DNA from: Pelomonas sp047654805 | GTDB lineage: Bacteria; Pseudomonadota; Gammaproteobacteria; Burkholderiales; Burkholderiaceae_C | Direction of reading: 5' to 3' | Length of the DNA stretch: 64,000 nt | Assembly: GCF_047654805.1 (NCBI RefSeq) | Contig: NZ_JASGIV010000001.1 | Location: forward strand, 4,402,001 to 4,466,000 | Shown here: one piece after another, positions 49,570 to 58,759 of the stretch | Layout of the letters: each line of letters starts with the position of its first letter | How positions within the stretch are numbered: the stretch's first letter is position 1 | Notes under the pieces: model-generated | Database searches by the model: none | Told to the model about the DNA's origin: nothing | Seen by the model: the letters and a program-made list of their open reading frames with translations, nothing else | Program-made: the position numbers and the translations under genes

Positions 49570-50318
49570 GCTCGCTCCACGTCGTTTCCCTGGTCGGCGC
49601 AGGCCCTGGCGACCCGGAGCTGCTGACCGTCCGCGCGCTCCGGCGCATCGAAGCCGCAGACGTCGTACTGGCCGACGACCTCATCGACCCGCGCGTGCTG
49701 TCCCTTGTGAAGGGCCGCCTGCTGCGCGTCGGCAAACGCGGCGGCTGCATCAGCACCGACCAGCACTTCATCCACGCGTTGATGATCCGCGAAGCCAGGG
49801 CCGGCCACCGCGTCGTGCGGCTCAAGGGCGGCGACCCCTTCGTGTTCGGCCGCGGCGGCGAGGAAGTCGATGCACTGCGCAAGGAGGGCCTCGACGTGGA
49901 GGTCGTGAGCGGCCTGACGAGCGGCATCGCCGGCCCGGCGGCGGTCGGCATTCCGGTCACCGACCGCCGCGCTTCGCCCGGCGTCATCCTCGTCACCGGC
50001 CACCCGGGCGAAGGCCGCGCCGAGCCCGACTGGGCAGCGCTGGCACGCACCGGCCTGACCCTGGTCATCTACATGGGCGTCGCCCGCGCGGCCGACATTT
50101 CCGCCAGCCTGCTCGCCGCGGGCCTGCGCGCCGACCTGCCCGCGGCCGTCGTCAGCGCGGCCCACACGGCACGGCAACGACATGCCACGACAACGCTGGC
50201 CGGCCTGCCCGACTGCATCGCCCGCGAGGGGCTCAAGAGCCCGGCCCTGCTGGTCGTCGGCGAGGTGGCCGCACACGCGGGCGTGGCTCATGCCTGGCCT
50301 GGAGTTATGGCTGGCTGA
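49566..50318 (+). CDS. cobA: Uroporphyrinogen-III C-methyltransferase
   Basis: The 250-residue enzyme methylates uroporphyrinogen III twice to give precorrin-2, the precursor of siroheme and B12. SUMT signatures are VSLVGAGPGDPELLTVRALR near the N-terminus, VVRLKGGDPFVFGRGGEE, SGIAGPAAVGIPVTDR and IYMGVARA. It lacks the CysG N-terminal dehydrogenase/ferrochelatase domain. Its position directly after nasA, with an ATGA overlap, fits siroheme supply for NirB. It also serves cobalamin for NrdJ in principle. Length is normal. Confidence 0.94.
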   Translation: MSSLHVVSLVGAGPGDPELLTVRALRRIEAADVVLADDLIDPRVLSLVKGRLLRVGKRGGCISTDQHFIHALMIREARAGHRVVRLKGGDPFVFGRGGEEVDALRKEGLDVEVVSGLTSGIAGPAAVGIPVTDRRASPGVILVTGHPGEGRAEPDWAALARTGLTLVIYMGVARAADISASLLAAGLRADLPAAVVSAAHTARQRHATTTLAGLPDCIAREGLKSPALLVVGEVAAHAGVAHAWPGVMAG

Positions 50319-50472
50319 AGCAAAGTGATGGCCGGGCGATGACCGGTTGCACGGCACTGTCCCCGACCGGTGACACCAGCGCCGAACCGGACACGCACAC
50401 ATCCCCCAGCCGAGGATGGCGCCGCCGCACGGCGCGTCGCACACTGCCGGCCCCAATCACTCGGAGGCCTAC

Positions 50473-50664
50473 ATGAAGTTCCCATTGCCTGCCGCAGCCG
50501 CCCTCACGGGTGCTGCACAGGCCCCGATCAACATCGAGCCGATCTGCTACGGCTGCGCTTTCTCGAACGACCCGGCGTCCCTGGTCGACCGGACCATCAC
50601 GCCTATCACCCCAGCTCTGCAGTTGCCGGCTCCGGGATGGAGCCTGCACGAGGGGTGCCTGTGA
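50473..50664 (+). CDS. Small exported hypothetical protein
   Basis: The 63-residue frame begins with a signal-like MKFPLPAAAALTGAAQA. After it comes a mature peptide of about 46 residues with CYGC and a C-terminal cysteine (HEGCL). GGAG lies close upstream of the ATG. No family is recognised. A longer frame from 50416 would add non-signal residues. The upstream 154 bases behind cobA hold no clear feature, so it may have its own promoter. It is convergent with the chemoreceptor gene and ends 7 bases from it. Support is moderate. Confidence 0.5.
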   Translation: MKFPLPAAAALTGAAQAPINIEPICYGCAFSNDPASLVDRTITPITPALQLPAPGWSLHEGCL

Positions 50665-50670
50665 TGAGCC

Positions 50671-52221
50671 TCAACTGAGCTTGAAGCTGCTCACCAGCTC
50701 CGCCAACCGCACGGCCTGCTCCTTCAGCGACTGAGCCGCCGCGGCGGACTCCTCCACCAGCGCCGCGTTCTGCTGGGTCATCTGGTCCAGCTCGGTCACG
50801 GTGCCGTTGACCTGGGCAATGCCTTGGCTCTGCTCGATGGCAGCGGCGCTGATCTCGCCGATCATGTCGGTCACGCGCTGCACGGAGCCGACGATGTCAG
50901 TCATCGTCGCTCCGGCGTCGCTGACGAGGTGGGTGCCGGCCTCCACGCGCTCGACGCTCGCGCCGATCAGCGCCTTGATCTCGCGGGCTGCTTCGGCGCT
51001 GCGCTGGGCCAGCAGCCGCACCTCGCCGGCCACGACGGCAAAGCCGCGGCCCTGCTCTCCGGCACGGGCTGCTTCCACCGCTGCGTTCAGCGCAAGGATG
51101 TTGGTCTGGAAGGCGATGCCGTCGATGGTGCCGATGATGTCGGCGATCTTGCGGCTCGCGTCGTTGATCTCGCCCATGGTGCTGACGACGCGCGACACGA
51201 CTTCGCCACCGCGGCCGGCCGTCTCTGCAGCAGCGCCCGCGAGCTGCTTGGCCGTCATGGCCGAATCGGCGCTCTGGCTGACGGTGCCCGTCAGCTGCGT
51301 CATCGAGCTGGAGGCCTGCTGCAGGTTGGAGGCCGTCTGCTCGGTGCGTTGCGACAGATCCATGTTGCCCGTGGCCACCTCGGTGGATGCGACCTGGATG
51401 CTCTCGGCCGACTCGCGGACCTGACCGACGATCTCGGACAGCGACTTCTGCATCGCAGCCAGCGCCTGCATCATCTCGGCGGACTCGTCCGTGCCGCGCA
51501 CCTGGGGGGCGCGCGACAGGTCGCCATCGGCCATGCGCTCGGCAAAGCGCTTGGCCGCCATCAGCGGGCCGATGATGGAGCGCGAGATCTGTACTGCCAG
51601 CGCGCCGCCGATGATGATGCAGACGACGAAAGCGACGATGAAGCCGACAAAGACGTTGCCGATCCAGCTGTCGACCTTGGTGAAGACCTCGTCACCGCGC
51701 CGCTTCAGATCGCCTTCGATGTTGTTGAGCATGGCCAGCGCCGGGTCGTAGGCCGCATCGGCAGCCTTCATGTCCTCGGAGGCGGCCTGTGCGTCGGCGT
51801 AGCCGCCGGCCGCAAGCTTGTCGGCCACGGGGCGTACGGCCTTGCGGTAGTCGGCCATCAGCCCGCGGAACCGGACGAGAGCTTCCCTGCCCTTTTCCTC
51901 CGTGGTCACCGCACCGAAGTCGTCCATGGCCTTGTCCAGGCCCGCCTGGGCAGCGTCCCAGCCCGTCCTGGCACGGGCAGCGCCTTCCTTGTCGAGGAGG
52001 GACGCCACCAGCGTCGCCGTAGCCACCTTGCTCTGCAGCAAATGGGTGCGCGCCGCCACAGTGATGTTGGACGTCGGGATGAGCTTTTGCGTGATGCCCT
52101 GGATGGCCTTTTGCGACACGCTCAGGCCGAAACTGCCCAGGGCCACCAGCAGCGCCGTCATCAGCAGGATGAGGCCGAAAGCCAGCCAGAGGCGGGCTTG
52201 GATGCGCAGGCGTCTGAGCAT
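50671..52221 (-). CDS. Methyl-accepting chemotaxis protein
   Basis: The 516-residue receptor has a membrane segment at about 10-30, a periplasmic four-helix-type domain of about 155 residues, a second segment (VGFIVAFVVCIIIGGALAV), HAMP and the cytoplasmic signalling domain. The hairpin tip reads IDGIAFQTNILALNAAVEAA and GRGFAVVAGEVRLLAQRSAE. The C-terminus LVSSFKLS lacks a CheR-tethering pentapeptide. The ATG at 52221 has AGGAG upstream; a longer frame reaches coaX's promoter region and is rejected. Ligand is unknown. It is divergent from coaX. Confidence 0.93.
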   Translation of the reverse strand: MLRRLRIQARLWLAFGLILLMTALLVALGSFGLSVSQKAIQGITQKLIPTSNITVAARTHLLQSKVATATLVASLLDKEGAARARTGWDAAQAGLDKAMDDFGAVTTEEKGREALVRFRGLMADYRKAVRPVADKLAAGGYADAQAASEDMKAADAAYDPALAMLNNIEGDLKRRGDEVFTKVDSWIGNVFVGFIVAFVVCIIIGGALAVQISRSIIGPLMAAKRFAERMADGDLSRAPQVRGTDESAEMMQALAAMQKSLSEIVGQVRESAESIQVASTEVATGNMDLSQRTEQTASNLQQASSSMTQLTGTVSQSADSAMTAKQLAGAAAETAGRGGEVVSRVVSTMGEINDASRKIADIIGTIDGIAFQTNILALNAAVEAARAGEQGRGFAVVAGEVRLLAQRSAEAAREIKALIGASVERVEAGTHLVSDAGATMTDIVGSVQRVTDMIGEISAAAIEQSQGIAQVNGTVTELDQMTQQNAALVEESAAAAQSLKEQAVRLAELVSSFKLS

Positions 52222-52337
52222 GGAGGTTCTCCTGATGGAAAGGGGCCAGCAGTCGCCGGCCGATTGAAGCAGAAACCCGCACAGGAGGATACAAATGCGC
52301 TGGTAGGCTCGCGGCATCGTTCACGCCACAGCCCCAC

Positions 52338-53102
52338 ATGAGCTTTCTGGCCATCGACATCGGCAACACCCGGCTCAAGTGGGCCGTCTACCCGGACGGC
52401 GCCCGACCCGGCACCCAGCCGCTGCAGCATGGCGCCGTCTTCCTGGAGAACATCGACCGCCTATCCGACGAGGACTGGCACGGCTTGCCCGCGCCTGCAC
52501 GCATCCTGGGCAGCAATGTCGCCGGCGACGCGGTACGCCGCCGCGTCGAGGAGCAGATGGAGCACTGGGATCTCAGCGCCCGTTGGGTCGTGCCCGCCGC
52601 CGAATGCGCCGGTGTGAGGAACGGCTACGACCATCCGACCCGCCTGGGCGCCGACCGCTGGGTAGCTGTCATCGGCGCCCATGCGCATGCCCTCATGCGC
52701 GGCTTCGACGGACCGATGCTGACCGTCATGGTCGGCACTGCGGTGACCGTGGACGCACTGTCCAGCGATGGCCAGTTCCTTGGTGGCCTGATCCTGCCAG
52801 GCCACGGCATCATGCTGCGCGCATTGGAAGGCGGCACCGCAGGACTGCGCGTACCGACCGGCGAGGTGCGCGACTTCCCCACCAACACCAGTGACGCGCT
52901 CACCACCGGCGGCACATTCGCCATCACCGGGGCCATTGAGCGCATGCACCGGCTGCTGGCCAAGCGCGAGGGCCGCGAGCCCCTGGTGCTGATGACGGGT
53001 GGTGCCGGCTGGAAGGTGGCACCGGCGCTGGATGCGCCCCACGAGCTGATCGAGGGGCTGCTCTTCGACGGCCTGCTGGCCATCGATGCAGCGCGGGCCT
53101 GA
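52338..53102 (+). CDS. coaX: Type III pantothenate kinase
   Basis: The 254-residue enzyme catalyses the first step of coenzyme A synthesis. The N-terminal phosphate-binding DIGNTRLKW, the central LGADRWVAVIGAHAH and VMVGTAVTVDAL and GGLILPGHGIMLRAL are diagnostic for CoaX. The C-terminal VLMTGGAGWKVAPAL completes the ASKHA fold. The enzyme needs a monovalent cation and is not inhibited by CoA. The start at 52338 precedes the conserved motif by four residues. It lies 116 bases divergent from the chemoreceptor. Confidence 0.95.
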   Translation: MSFLAIDIGNTRLKWAVYPDGARPGTQPLQHGAVFLENIDRLSDEDWHGLPAPARILGSNVAGDAVRRRVEEQMEHWDLSARWVVPAAECAGVRNGYDHPTRLGADRWVAVIGAHAHALMRGFDGPMLTVMVGTAVTVDALSSDGQFLGGLILPGHGIMLRALEGGTAGLRVPTGEVRDFPTNTSDALTTGGTFAITGAIERMHRLLAKREGREPLVLMTGGAGWKVAPALDAPHELIEGLLFDGLLAIDAARA

Positions 53103-53155
53103 CCTTGGCGCTTAGGCCGGCCAGGGCCGGCCAGGGCCAGCCCGCGCGGGTGCCC

Positions 53156-53668
53156 TCAGCTATGGAAGTAGCTGAGCAGGGTGCAGGCCAAGGCGCCCTC
53201 CACCCATTGCTTGCCGTCAGGGGACTTCAGCCAATTCAGCGCGGCCAGCCGGTCGCCGGGCACCGGCCGCATGCTGAAGACGACCTCGGGCCTTTCATCG
53301 AATTTCGTCAAGAGCGTGCCGCTCTCCATCTGCCACCCCTCCGTCGGCGCGCCGGCACCGGCGGCCGAGGGCAGCGGCGGTGGCGTCACGAAGCGGTCCG
53401 CAACGGGGACCGGGGCGGCCGTGGGCTGCGTCGGGCAGCCTGCACAGGTGGGCACGACCACGGCGCCGTCGCCTCCCGCGTCACGCAGCGCTGCACCGCC
53501 CGGCAGCGGAGGGTTGGGAATCAGGGTCCGGCCCGTCGTCGTCGACGCGTCGCAGGACCAGACCGCGAAATCCGCCAACTCGGGCGCCGGGCCGCTGGCC
53601 GTCTGGCCATGCTCAAGTTCTTCGACCTTGACGACTTTGAGCCACGCGTACTCGATCTGAAGCGCCAT
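53156..53668 (-). CDS. Hypothetical protein, 170 residues
   Basis: I do not recognise a family. The protein starts MALQIEYAWLKVVKVEELEHG and is Pro/Ala/Gly-rich in the middle, with a CAGC motif in VVVPTCAGCPTQP. It ends in a better-structured part: EVVFSMRPVPGDRLAALNWL and WVEGALACTLLSYFHS. It has no signal peptide or membrane segment. AAGGAGG lies seven bases before the ATG at 53668, which supports translation. It is divergent from the ABC_sub_bind gene (63 bases) and convergent with coaX (53 bases). Confidence 0.7.
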   Translation of the reverse strand: MALQIEYAWLKVVKVEELEHGQTASGPAPELADFAVWSCDASTTTGRTLIPNPPLPGGAALRDAGGDGAVVVPTCAGCPTQPTAAPVPVADRFVTPPPLPSAAGAGAPTEGWQMESGTLLTKFDERPEVVFSMRPVPGDRLAALNWLKSPDGKQWVEGALACTLLSYFHS

Positions 53669-53730
53669 GCTGTCCTCCTTGACAGGTAAATTGCGTCACC
53701 GTCGGTAACGTCGCTGGAGGATAGTCAGTC

Positions 53731-54723
53731 GTGCTGGCCCTGAGCATTGGCCGTTTGGGCCAGGTCTTGATGGTGAGCCTGATGGCCGTGGCGGTCGCGA
53801 CGCTGCCTGGAAGCGGCGCGCGGCGTGACCCCGCTCCCGCACGCATCGTCTTCCTCGCCAGAGGCGATGCCTCCCGCGACAGCTACTTCCAGCGCTTCGC
53901 GGACGCCTTCCGGAGCCGGCATGCGCGGCTGCTGAAACAGGTGCAGCTGGTGGCGCTGAGCGTGCCCGACGATCCCGAGCAGATGGAAGGCGCCTTGAAG
54001 GCCGAGGCTCGCACCCATCCTGCCCTCTTCGTCGTGCAGAACGGTATCCAGGCCCAGGTCGCGCGCAGGGCCGCGCCGGCAGTGCCAATGATCTTCTCCA
54101 GCCAGGCAAGCCCGCTGCGGCTGGGTGTGGCGTCGGGCATGCTCAGGCGCCCCGAGCCCACCACGGGCCTCTGGGTCAACGACGAGTTGGACGGCAAGCG
54201 CCTGGAACTGCTGCTGGATGCCTACCCCACGCTTCGCAACGTCGCGGTGCTCGGCAATGCCGAGTGGGTGGATGGGCTGAAGGAGCACCTGGCCGAAATG
54301 CAGGCCGTCGCCGCAGAGCACGGAGCTCGCCTGATCCTGCTGCAGGCCGAGTCCGTCGATGCCGCGCTCTCGCTGGTCGATGCGCCGGGCGCGCGGGACA
54401 TCCAGGCCTGGTGCCTTCCCCGTACGACGCTGAGCCTGGACGGCCGCGTCGGCCGGCGCATCGCAGCCCAGGGAAAACCCCTCATGGCCGCCTACACACC
54501 GGACGTCTACGAGATCGCCCATCTGTCCTATGCCCACGACCGGGGCTTCATCGGCCCGGCCATGGCCGACCTCGCAGCCCGCATCGTGCTGGGCGAGCCG
54601 GCGGGCTCCATTCCCATCCAGGTACCGCAGCGCTTTCAGCTGGCAGTGCGGATCGTGCCCGACTCACGCATGCCGGCCATGAACCCCGACGTCGTGCGAC
54701 GTGCGGACGTGGTGATCCGATGA
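53731..54723 (+). CDS. ABC_sub_bind-type periplasmic binding protein
   Basis: The 330-residue protein has a signal-anchor or signal peptide (VLMVSLMAVAVATLPG). A PF04392-like fold follows: RIVFLARGDASRDSYFQRFAD, PALFVVQNGIQAQVARRA, VPMIFSSQASPLRLG, DGKRLELLLDAYPTLRNVAVL. The C-terminal AYTPDVYEIAHLSYAHDRGF and IPIQVPQRFQLAVR are typical of the group found before sensor kinases. The start is GTG at 53731 with GGAGG about ten bases upstream. There are no permease genes. With the hybrid kinase 70 bases downstream it likely works as a ligand-sensing accessory. That role is inferred from gene order. Confidence 0.82.
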   Translation: MLALSIGRLGQVLMVSLMAVAVATLPGSGARRDPAPARIVFLARGDASRDSYFQRFADAFRSRHARLLKQVQLVALSVPDDPEQMEGALKAEARTHPALFVVQNGIQAQVARRAAPAVPMIFSSQASPLRLGVASGMLRRPEPTTGLWVNDELDGKRLELLLDAYPTLRNVAVLGNAEWVDGLKEHLAEMQAVAAEHGARLILLQAESVDAALSLVDAPGARDIQAWCLPRTTLSLDGRVGRRIAAQGKPLMAAYTPDVYEIAHLSYAHDRGFIGPAMADLAARIVLGEPAGSIPIQVPQRFQLAVRIVPDSRMPAMNPDVVRRADVVIR

Positions 54724-54793
54724 GCCCAGTTCGGTCGTCCGAAGGCGCGCGCACCCGCGCGGCAGGAAGGCACATCTCGCGAAGGGCTCTCCG

Positions 54794-57142
54794 GTGAGCG
54801 CAGACGGCAGGGACAGGCTCTCGCCGCTGACGCGACGCTACGCGACACGCCTGTGCGGGCTGACACTGCTGTTGCTGCTGGTGTCGGGCGTCGTGGAAAT
54901 GGGCTTCAGCTACCGCGAGTCCATGGAGCACATCGAGCGTCTCCAGACCGTGCAGGCGGACGCCGCGGCACACGAGATCAGCGCCTATCTCACGGGCATC
55001 GAGGGCAGCCTTCGCGACGTGGCCAAGCTGCCGTGGGGCGAGCGCGACTTCGGTCCTGCCGAACGCCTGCAGGAGTTCTACCGGCTGATGCAGGCGGTGC
55101 CCGCCATCATCGAGCTGCGCGCGATGGACGGCGCAGGTAGGGAGCAGTTGATGGTGTCGCGCAACGCGGCCGCGCGGCACGGTTCGGGACACACGCTCGC
55201 TGACGCCGATGCCCTGAAAGCCACGTCCCAGCACCCCTTGCTGCGCGGCAGGACCTACTTCCGCGATGGCCACATGCCGACGATGCGAGTCGCCGCCTAC
55301 GACGGGCAGGCTGCTGTGGTGGCAACGGTCGACCTGCGCCTGCTCGGCGAGATCGTCACGAGGCTGCGCCCCGGCGACGAAGGCCATGCCTACATCGTCG
55401 ACGACGCGGACACGCTGATCGCGCACTCTCGCGGGACCGAGGTGCTGGGGGGCGTGGACTTGTCGCACCTCGAGTCCATCGCGCGCGCGCGCCGGGCCGG
55501 GGAGACGGGTGCCCGGCTGGCAGGGCTGTCCACCCGCAACCCGCGCGGGCAGGCGGTGATCGTGACCGCCTCGCCAGTCGGCGAAACGGGCTGGCTCGTG
55601 TTCGTGGAGCAGCCGCGCAGCGAGGCACTCTCGCCGGCCCTGGCCACGCTGGCCCGCACACTGGCGCTTATGGGCATCGGCGGCCTTGCCGCGTTGATTC
55701 TGGGCATCGCGTTCGCTCGCCGCATGGCGGCGCCTATCGTCTCGCTGCGGGACGCCACGGCGCGCATCGTGGCGGGGCAGCTCGACTCGGCTCTGCCGGC
55801 ACGGCACAAGAAGCACAGGCACGACGAGGTCGAGGACCTGGCTAGCGACTTCGGCCAGATGACCCTGCGCCTGCGCGAGCTGTACGCCAGCCTGGAAGCC
55901 AAGGTGGCCGAACGCACCGCCCAGCTGTCCGAGGCGCGTGATGTGCTGGCCGCCCGCGCCGACGAGATCGCCTCGCTGAACCAGCAGCTGATGAGCCAGC
56001 TCGACGAGCTCTCGCTGCGAAAGGATGAAGCCGAACGCGCCAACGCCGCAAAGACCCGCTTCCTCGCTGCCGCCAGCCACGACCTGCGCCAACCCATGCA
56101 CTCGATCAGCCTGCTGATCGGCGTACTGCGCACACGCCTGGGCGATCCCGCCCATATCGACCTCGCCGACAAGGTGCAGTCGGCCGTCACGACGATGGAG
56201 AACCTGTTCGGCAACCTGCTCGACATTTCCAAGCTCGATGCAGGGACCGTCCACCCTCACGTGGAGGACGTGGACCTGGGCTGGCTGCTGGAGCGCGCAG
56301 CCCACACCTGGCTGCCGCAGGCCCAGGAGAAAGGCCTCAGCCTGCGCGTGCGGCCATGCCGCTGGATCGTGCGGGGTGACGCGACGCTGCTGGAACGCAT
56401 CGTCGGCAACCTGCTCGCAAATGCGATCCGCTACACCCGCAGCGGTGGCGTGCTGGTGGGCTGCCGGCATCGCGGCGAGCACTGCGAGCTGCAGGTCTGG
56501 GACACCGGCCCCGGCATCGCCGAGCGGCACCGCGAGGCCATCTTCGAAGAGTTCTTTCGCATCGAGGCGCCGGGAACGGGACAGGAAAAAGGGCTGGGCC
56601 TGGGGCTGTCGATCGTGCGACGCTGTGTGCACATCCTCGGCTACAGCATCGCCGTGCAAAGCCGCGAAGGCCGAGGCTCCGTGTTCCAGGTCAGGCTGCC
56701 GCTGGCGGCCGGGACCGCGGCGCCGCATGCCGCCAGCGCCACTCTGGGCACACCGCTGCAGGTGCTCGATGGCAGTTTCATCGTCGTCGTGGACGACGAG
56801 GCCACCAACCGCGAAGCGGTGCGCGACGCGCTGCTGGCCGCCGGTTGCCACGTGGTGGTGGCCGCGAATGGCGAGGAAGCACTCGCGCAGCTTGAGGCGC
56901 ATCTGCGCACGCCCGACCTGATCTTGACCGACTTCCAGCTGGGCACGTCCGGCAACGGGCTGGACGTGATCCGGCGGCTGCGCGACCACTATGACGAGGC
57001 GATCCCGGCGCTGGTCGTCACCGCCAACACGGACGCACGCCTGCCGGGCCAGGCCGCGGCGCTCGGCGCCGGCCTGCTGCACAAGCCCGTCGGGCTTCAG
57101 CGCCTGCTGCTGGCGCTCAAGGATTCGTTGGATGCGGCCTGA
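54794..57142 (+). CDS. Hybrid sensor histidine kinase
   Basis: The 782-residue protein has a first membrane segment (LCGLTLLLLLVSGVVEMGF) and a Cache-like periplasmic domain of about 260 residues. A second segment follows near 285-310, then HAMP, a coiled coil and HisKA with LAAASHDLRQPMHSISLL. The HATPase domain has NLLANAIRYT, DTGPGIAERH and GLGLGLSIVRR. The C-terminal receiver has FIVVVDDEATN and D in LILTDFQLGTSG. The ASHDLRQP variant is typical of kinases paired with LuxR regulators. GTG at 54794 is the start; it is separated from the binding-protein gene by 70 bases. The 3' end overlaps a convergent response regulator by 46 bases. Confidence 0.9.
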   Translation: MSADGRDRLSPLTRRYATRLCGLTLLLLLVSGVVEMGFSYRESMEHIERLQTVQADAAAHEISAYLTGIEGSLRDVAKLPWGERDFGPAERLQEFYRLMQAVPAIIELRAMDGAGREQLMVSRNAAARHGSGHTLADADALKATSQHPLLRGRTYFRDGHMPTMRVAAYDGQAAVVATVDLRLLGEIVTRLRPGDEGHAYIVDDADTLIAHSRGTEVLGGVDLSHLESIARARRAGETGARLAGLSTRNPRGQAVIVTASPVGETGWLVFVEQPRSEALSPALATLARTLALMGIGGLAALILGIAFARRMAAPIVSLRDATARIVAGQLDSALPARHKKHRHDEVEDLASDFGQMTLRLRELYASLEAKVAERTAQLSEARDVLAARADEIASLNQQLMSQLDELSLRKDEAERANAAKTRFLAAASHDLRQPMHSISLLIGVLRTRLGDPAHIDLADKVQSAVTTMENLFGNLLDISKLDAGTVHPHVEDVDLGWLLERAAHTWLPQAQEKGLSLRVRPCRWIVRGDATLLERIVGNLLANAIRYTRSGGVLVGCRHRGEHCELQVWDTGPGIAERHREAIFEEFFRIEAPGTGQEKGLGLGLSIVRRCVHILGYSIAVQSREGRGSVFQVRLPLAAGTAAPHAASATLGTPLQVLDGSFIVVVDDEATNREAVRDALLAAGCHVVVAANGEEALAQLEAHLRTPDLILTDFQLGTSGNGLDVIRRLRDHYDEAIPALVVTANTDARLPGQAAALGAGLLHKPVGLQRLLLALKDSLDAA

Positions 57143-57870
57143 GCGGGGGGCGGCGCTTCGTCGAAGCGCAGGCCGAGTCTGCCAGCCGCAATGATGGCCT
57201 GGGTGCGGGTGGTGACGTTGAGGGCCCGCAGCACGGCAGAGGTGTGCGCCTTGACCGTGCTGAGCGAAAGATCGAGCTGGCGCCCGATCAGCTTGGCCGG
57301 CTTGCCTTGCAGCAGCAGGTGCAGCACCTCGGCCTGGCGTGGCGTCAGGCCGAGGTCCGCGGGATGGCGCTGCGGCGAGCCGCCCGCCGATCCCGGCCCG
57401 GGCTGCACCGTGGCGGCCGGTGTCGATGCGACGGGCATTGCCGCCGCAGCCGCGGCGGACGCGGGATTGCGCGCCGCGAGGAACACGCTGGGTGGCAGGT
57501 AGATGCCCTTGGCCAGGATGAGCTTGAGCGCGCCGATCATGACTGCCGAGGTGGAACTCTTGGGGATGAAGCCCATCGCACCCGCGTCCAGCGCTTCGAG
57601 CACGGTGTCCTTGTCGTCAGCCGACGACATCACGACCACCGGCATCTCGGGGTGGGTTTCGCGCAGCCGCCGCACACCCTCCAGTCCCGAGGCCCCCGGC
57701 AGTCCGAGATCGATGAGCACCAGGTCGGCGGCGCCGCGTTCCTGGATCAGCGCGACGGCCTCCTCGCAACTGCCGGCCTCCCAGGTTTCCAGCGGCTGCA
57801 CGAGGGGTCGCAGGAGCAGGGCGATGCCCTCCCGGAACAAGGTGTGGTCGTCGACGAGGAGGACTCTCAT
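57097..57870 (-). CDS. NarL/LuxR-type response regulator
   Basis: The 257-residue protein has a receiver (LLVDDHTLFREG, D54 in VLIDLGLPGASG, K in FIPKSSTSAVM). An unusually long Ala/Pro-rich linker of about 40 residues precedes a LuxR helix-turn-helix (LTPRQAEVLHLLLQGKPAKL, LSLSTVKAHTSAVLRAL). It is most likely the output of the hybrid kinase with which its 3' end overlaps tail to tail by 46 bases. The ATG at 57870 begins the receiver; upstream frame to 58017 is non-conserved. Length is slightly above the class average because of the linker. Confidence 0.9.
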   Translation of the reverse strand: MRVLLVDDHTLFREGIALLLRPLVQPLETWEAGSCEEAVALIQERGAADLVLIDLGLPGASGLEGVRRLRETHPEMPVVVMSSADDKDTVLEALDAGAMGFIPKSSTSAVMIGALKLILAKGIYLPPSVFLAARNPASAAAAAAMPVASTPAATVQPGPGSAGGSPQRHPADLGLTPRQAEVLHLLLQGKPAKLIGRQLDLSLSTVKAHTSAVLRALNVTTRTQAIIAAGRLGLRFDEAPPPAQAASNESLSASSRR

Positions 57871-58115
57871 GAGATGCAAGGGGTGCAGGCTGATGTTAGC
57901 GAGCAACGGGTGCGTAGCGCCGATGCCGGCATTGGGCTTTTGGATAGGCCGCAGTGGCAAGCCCCGGCCGCCCGCGCGCAGATGACTGAGCCGGCCGGGC
58001 GGCATCGAATCACCCATCCGTACTGAACTTAGGGGCGATGCGAGAACTGCGCGGGCCTACCAAACTTCTGAGCAAACAAACGCTGTCATCACCATCGCTC
58101 AGGGAGAGCCCCATC

Positions 58116-58751
58116 ATGCTGACCGCCTACCCAGCCCCTGCCGCGAGTACACGTCCGCCGCCGGCCGGCGCCGCGACCTGTCAAGTGCTGGCCGCCCTGC
58201 CCCAGCCCATGCTCGTCACGCGGCCGGACCGCCGCCTGCTGTTCCGCAACCGCAGCGCCGACGGGCTGCTGCGCGACAGGCGCGTGGAGATGAGCGCCGA
58301 GCATCTGACTCAGATCGGCCAGCTCGATACCGCTCGATTGGAGCCACCGCTGCGGCTGGCGCAGGCGGGATCGACCTCCCATGTCGGCCTGTGGTTCACG
58401 CCGCAGATCAGCACCGGCTGGCTGCACACCATGCCCCTGCCGGCGGACCTCGCCGCCAGCGCGGGCTGGCCCGACGACGCGGTGCTGCTCGTCATCCATC
58501 TGGACCAGCCGGCTCTCACCCAGGCCGCCCGCATCGACGCACTGGCCCGCCACAGCCGGCTCAGCGCCACCGAGCGCCATGTGCTGATGCTGCTGGGCGA
58601 CGGCATGACCGTCGAATCCGCCGCCACCCACCTCGGCCTGTGCATCAGCACGCTGCGCAGCCACGTGCGCAACCTGCTTGGCAAGACACAGGCGCCGTCG
58701 CTGATGCAGCTGCTGCGCTGGACCGGCAGCGCGCAGGCGCTGCCGCACTGA
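58116..58751 (+). CDS. LuxR-type helix-turn-helix regulator
   Basis: The 211-residue protein has an N-terminal PAS-like segment (AALPQPMLVTRPDRRLLFRN) and a C-terminal LuxR helix-turn-helix: LSATERHVLMLLGDGMTVES, LGLCISTLRSHVRNLLGK. There is no receiver domain, so it is not a two-component output by phosphorylation. The ATG at 58116 has GGGAGAG upstream. It is divergent from the NarL-type regulator; the 245 bases between them hold no clear element that I could assign. It is convergent with hslU, leaving 8 bases. Signal and targets are unknown. Confidence 0.82.
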   Translation: MLTAYPAPAASTRPPPAGAATCQVLAALPQPMLVTRPDRRLLFRNRSADGLLRDRRVEMSAEHLTQIGQLDTARLEPPLRLAQAGSTSHVGLWFTPQISTGWLHTMPLPADLAASAGWPDDAVLLVIHLDQPALTQAARIDALARHSRLSATERHVLMLLGDGMTVESAATHLGLCISTLRSHVRNLLGKTQAPSLMQLLRWTGSAQALPH

Positions 58752-58759
58752 TCAGCGCT

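Noticed and set aside
54548..57082. Long reverse-strand frame of 844 codons opposite the hybrid kinase
   Set aside because: Same reason: the forward strand has the full kinase motif set and the reverse frame has none.
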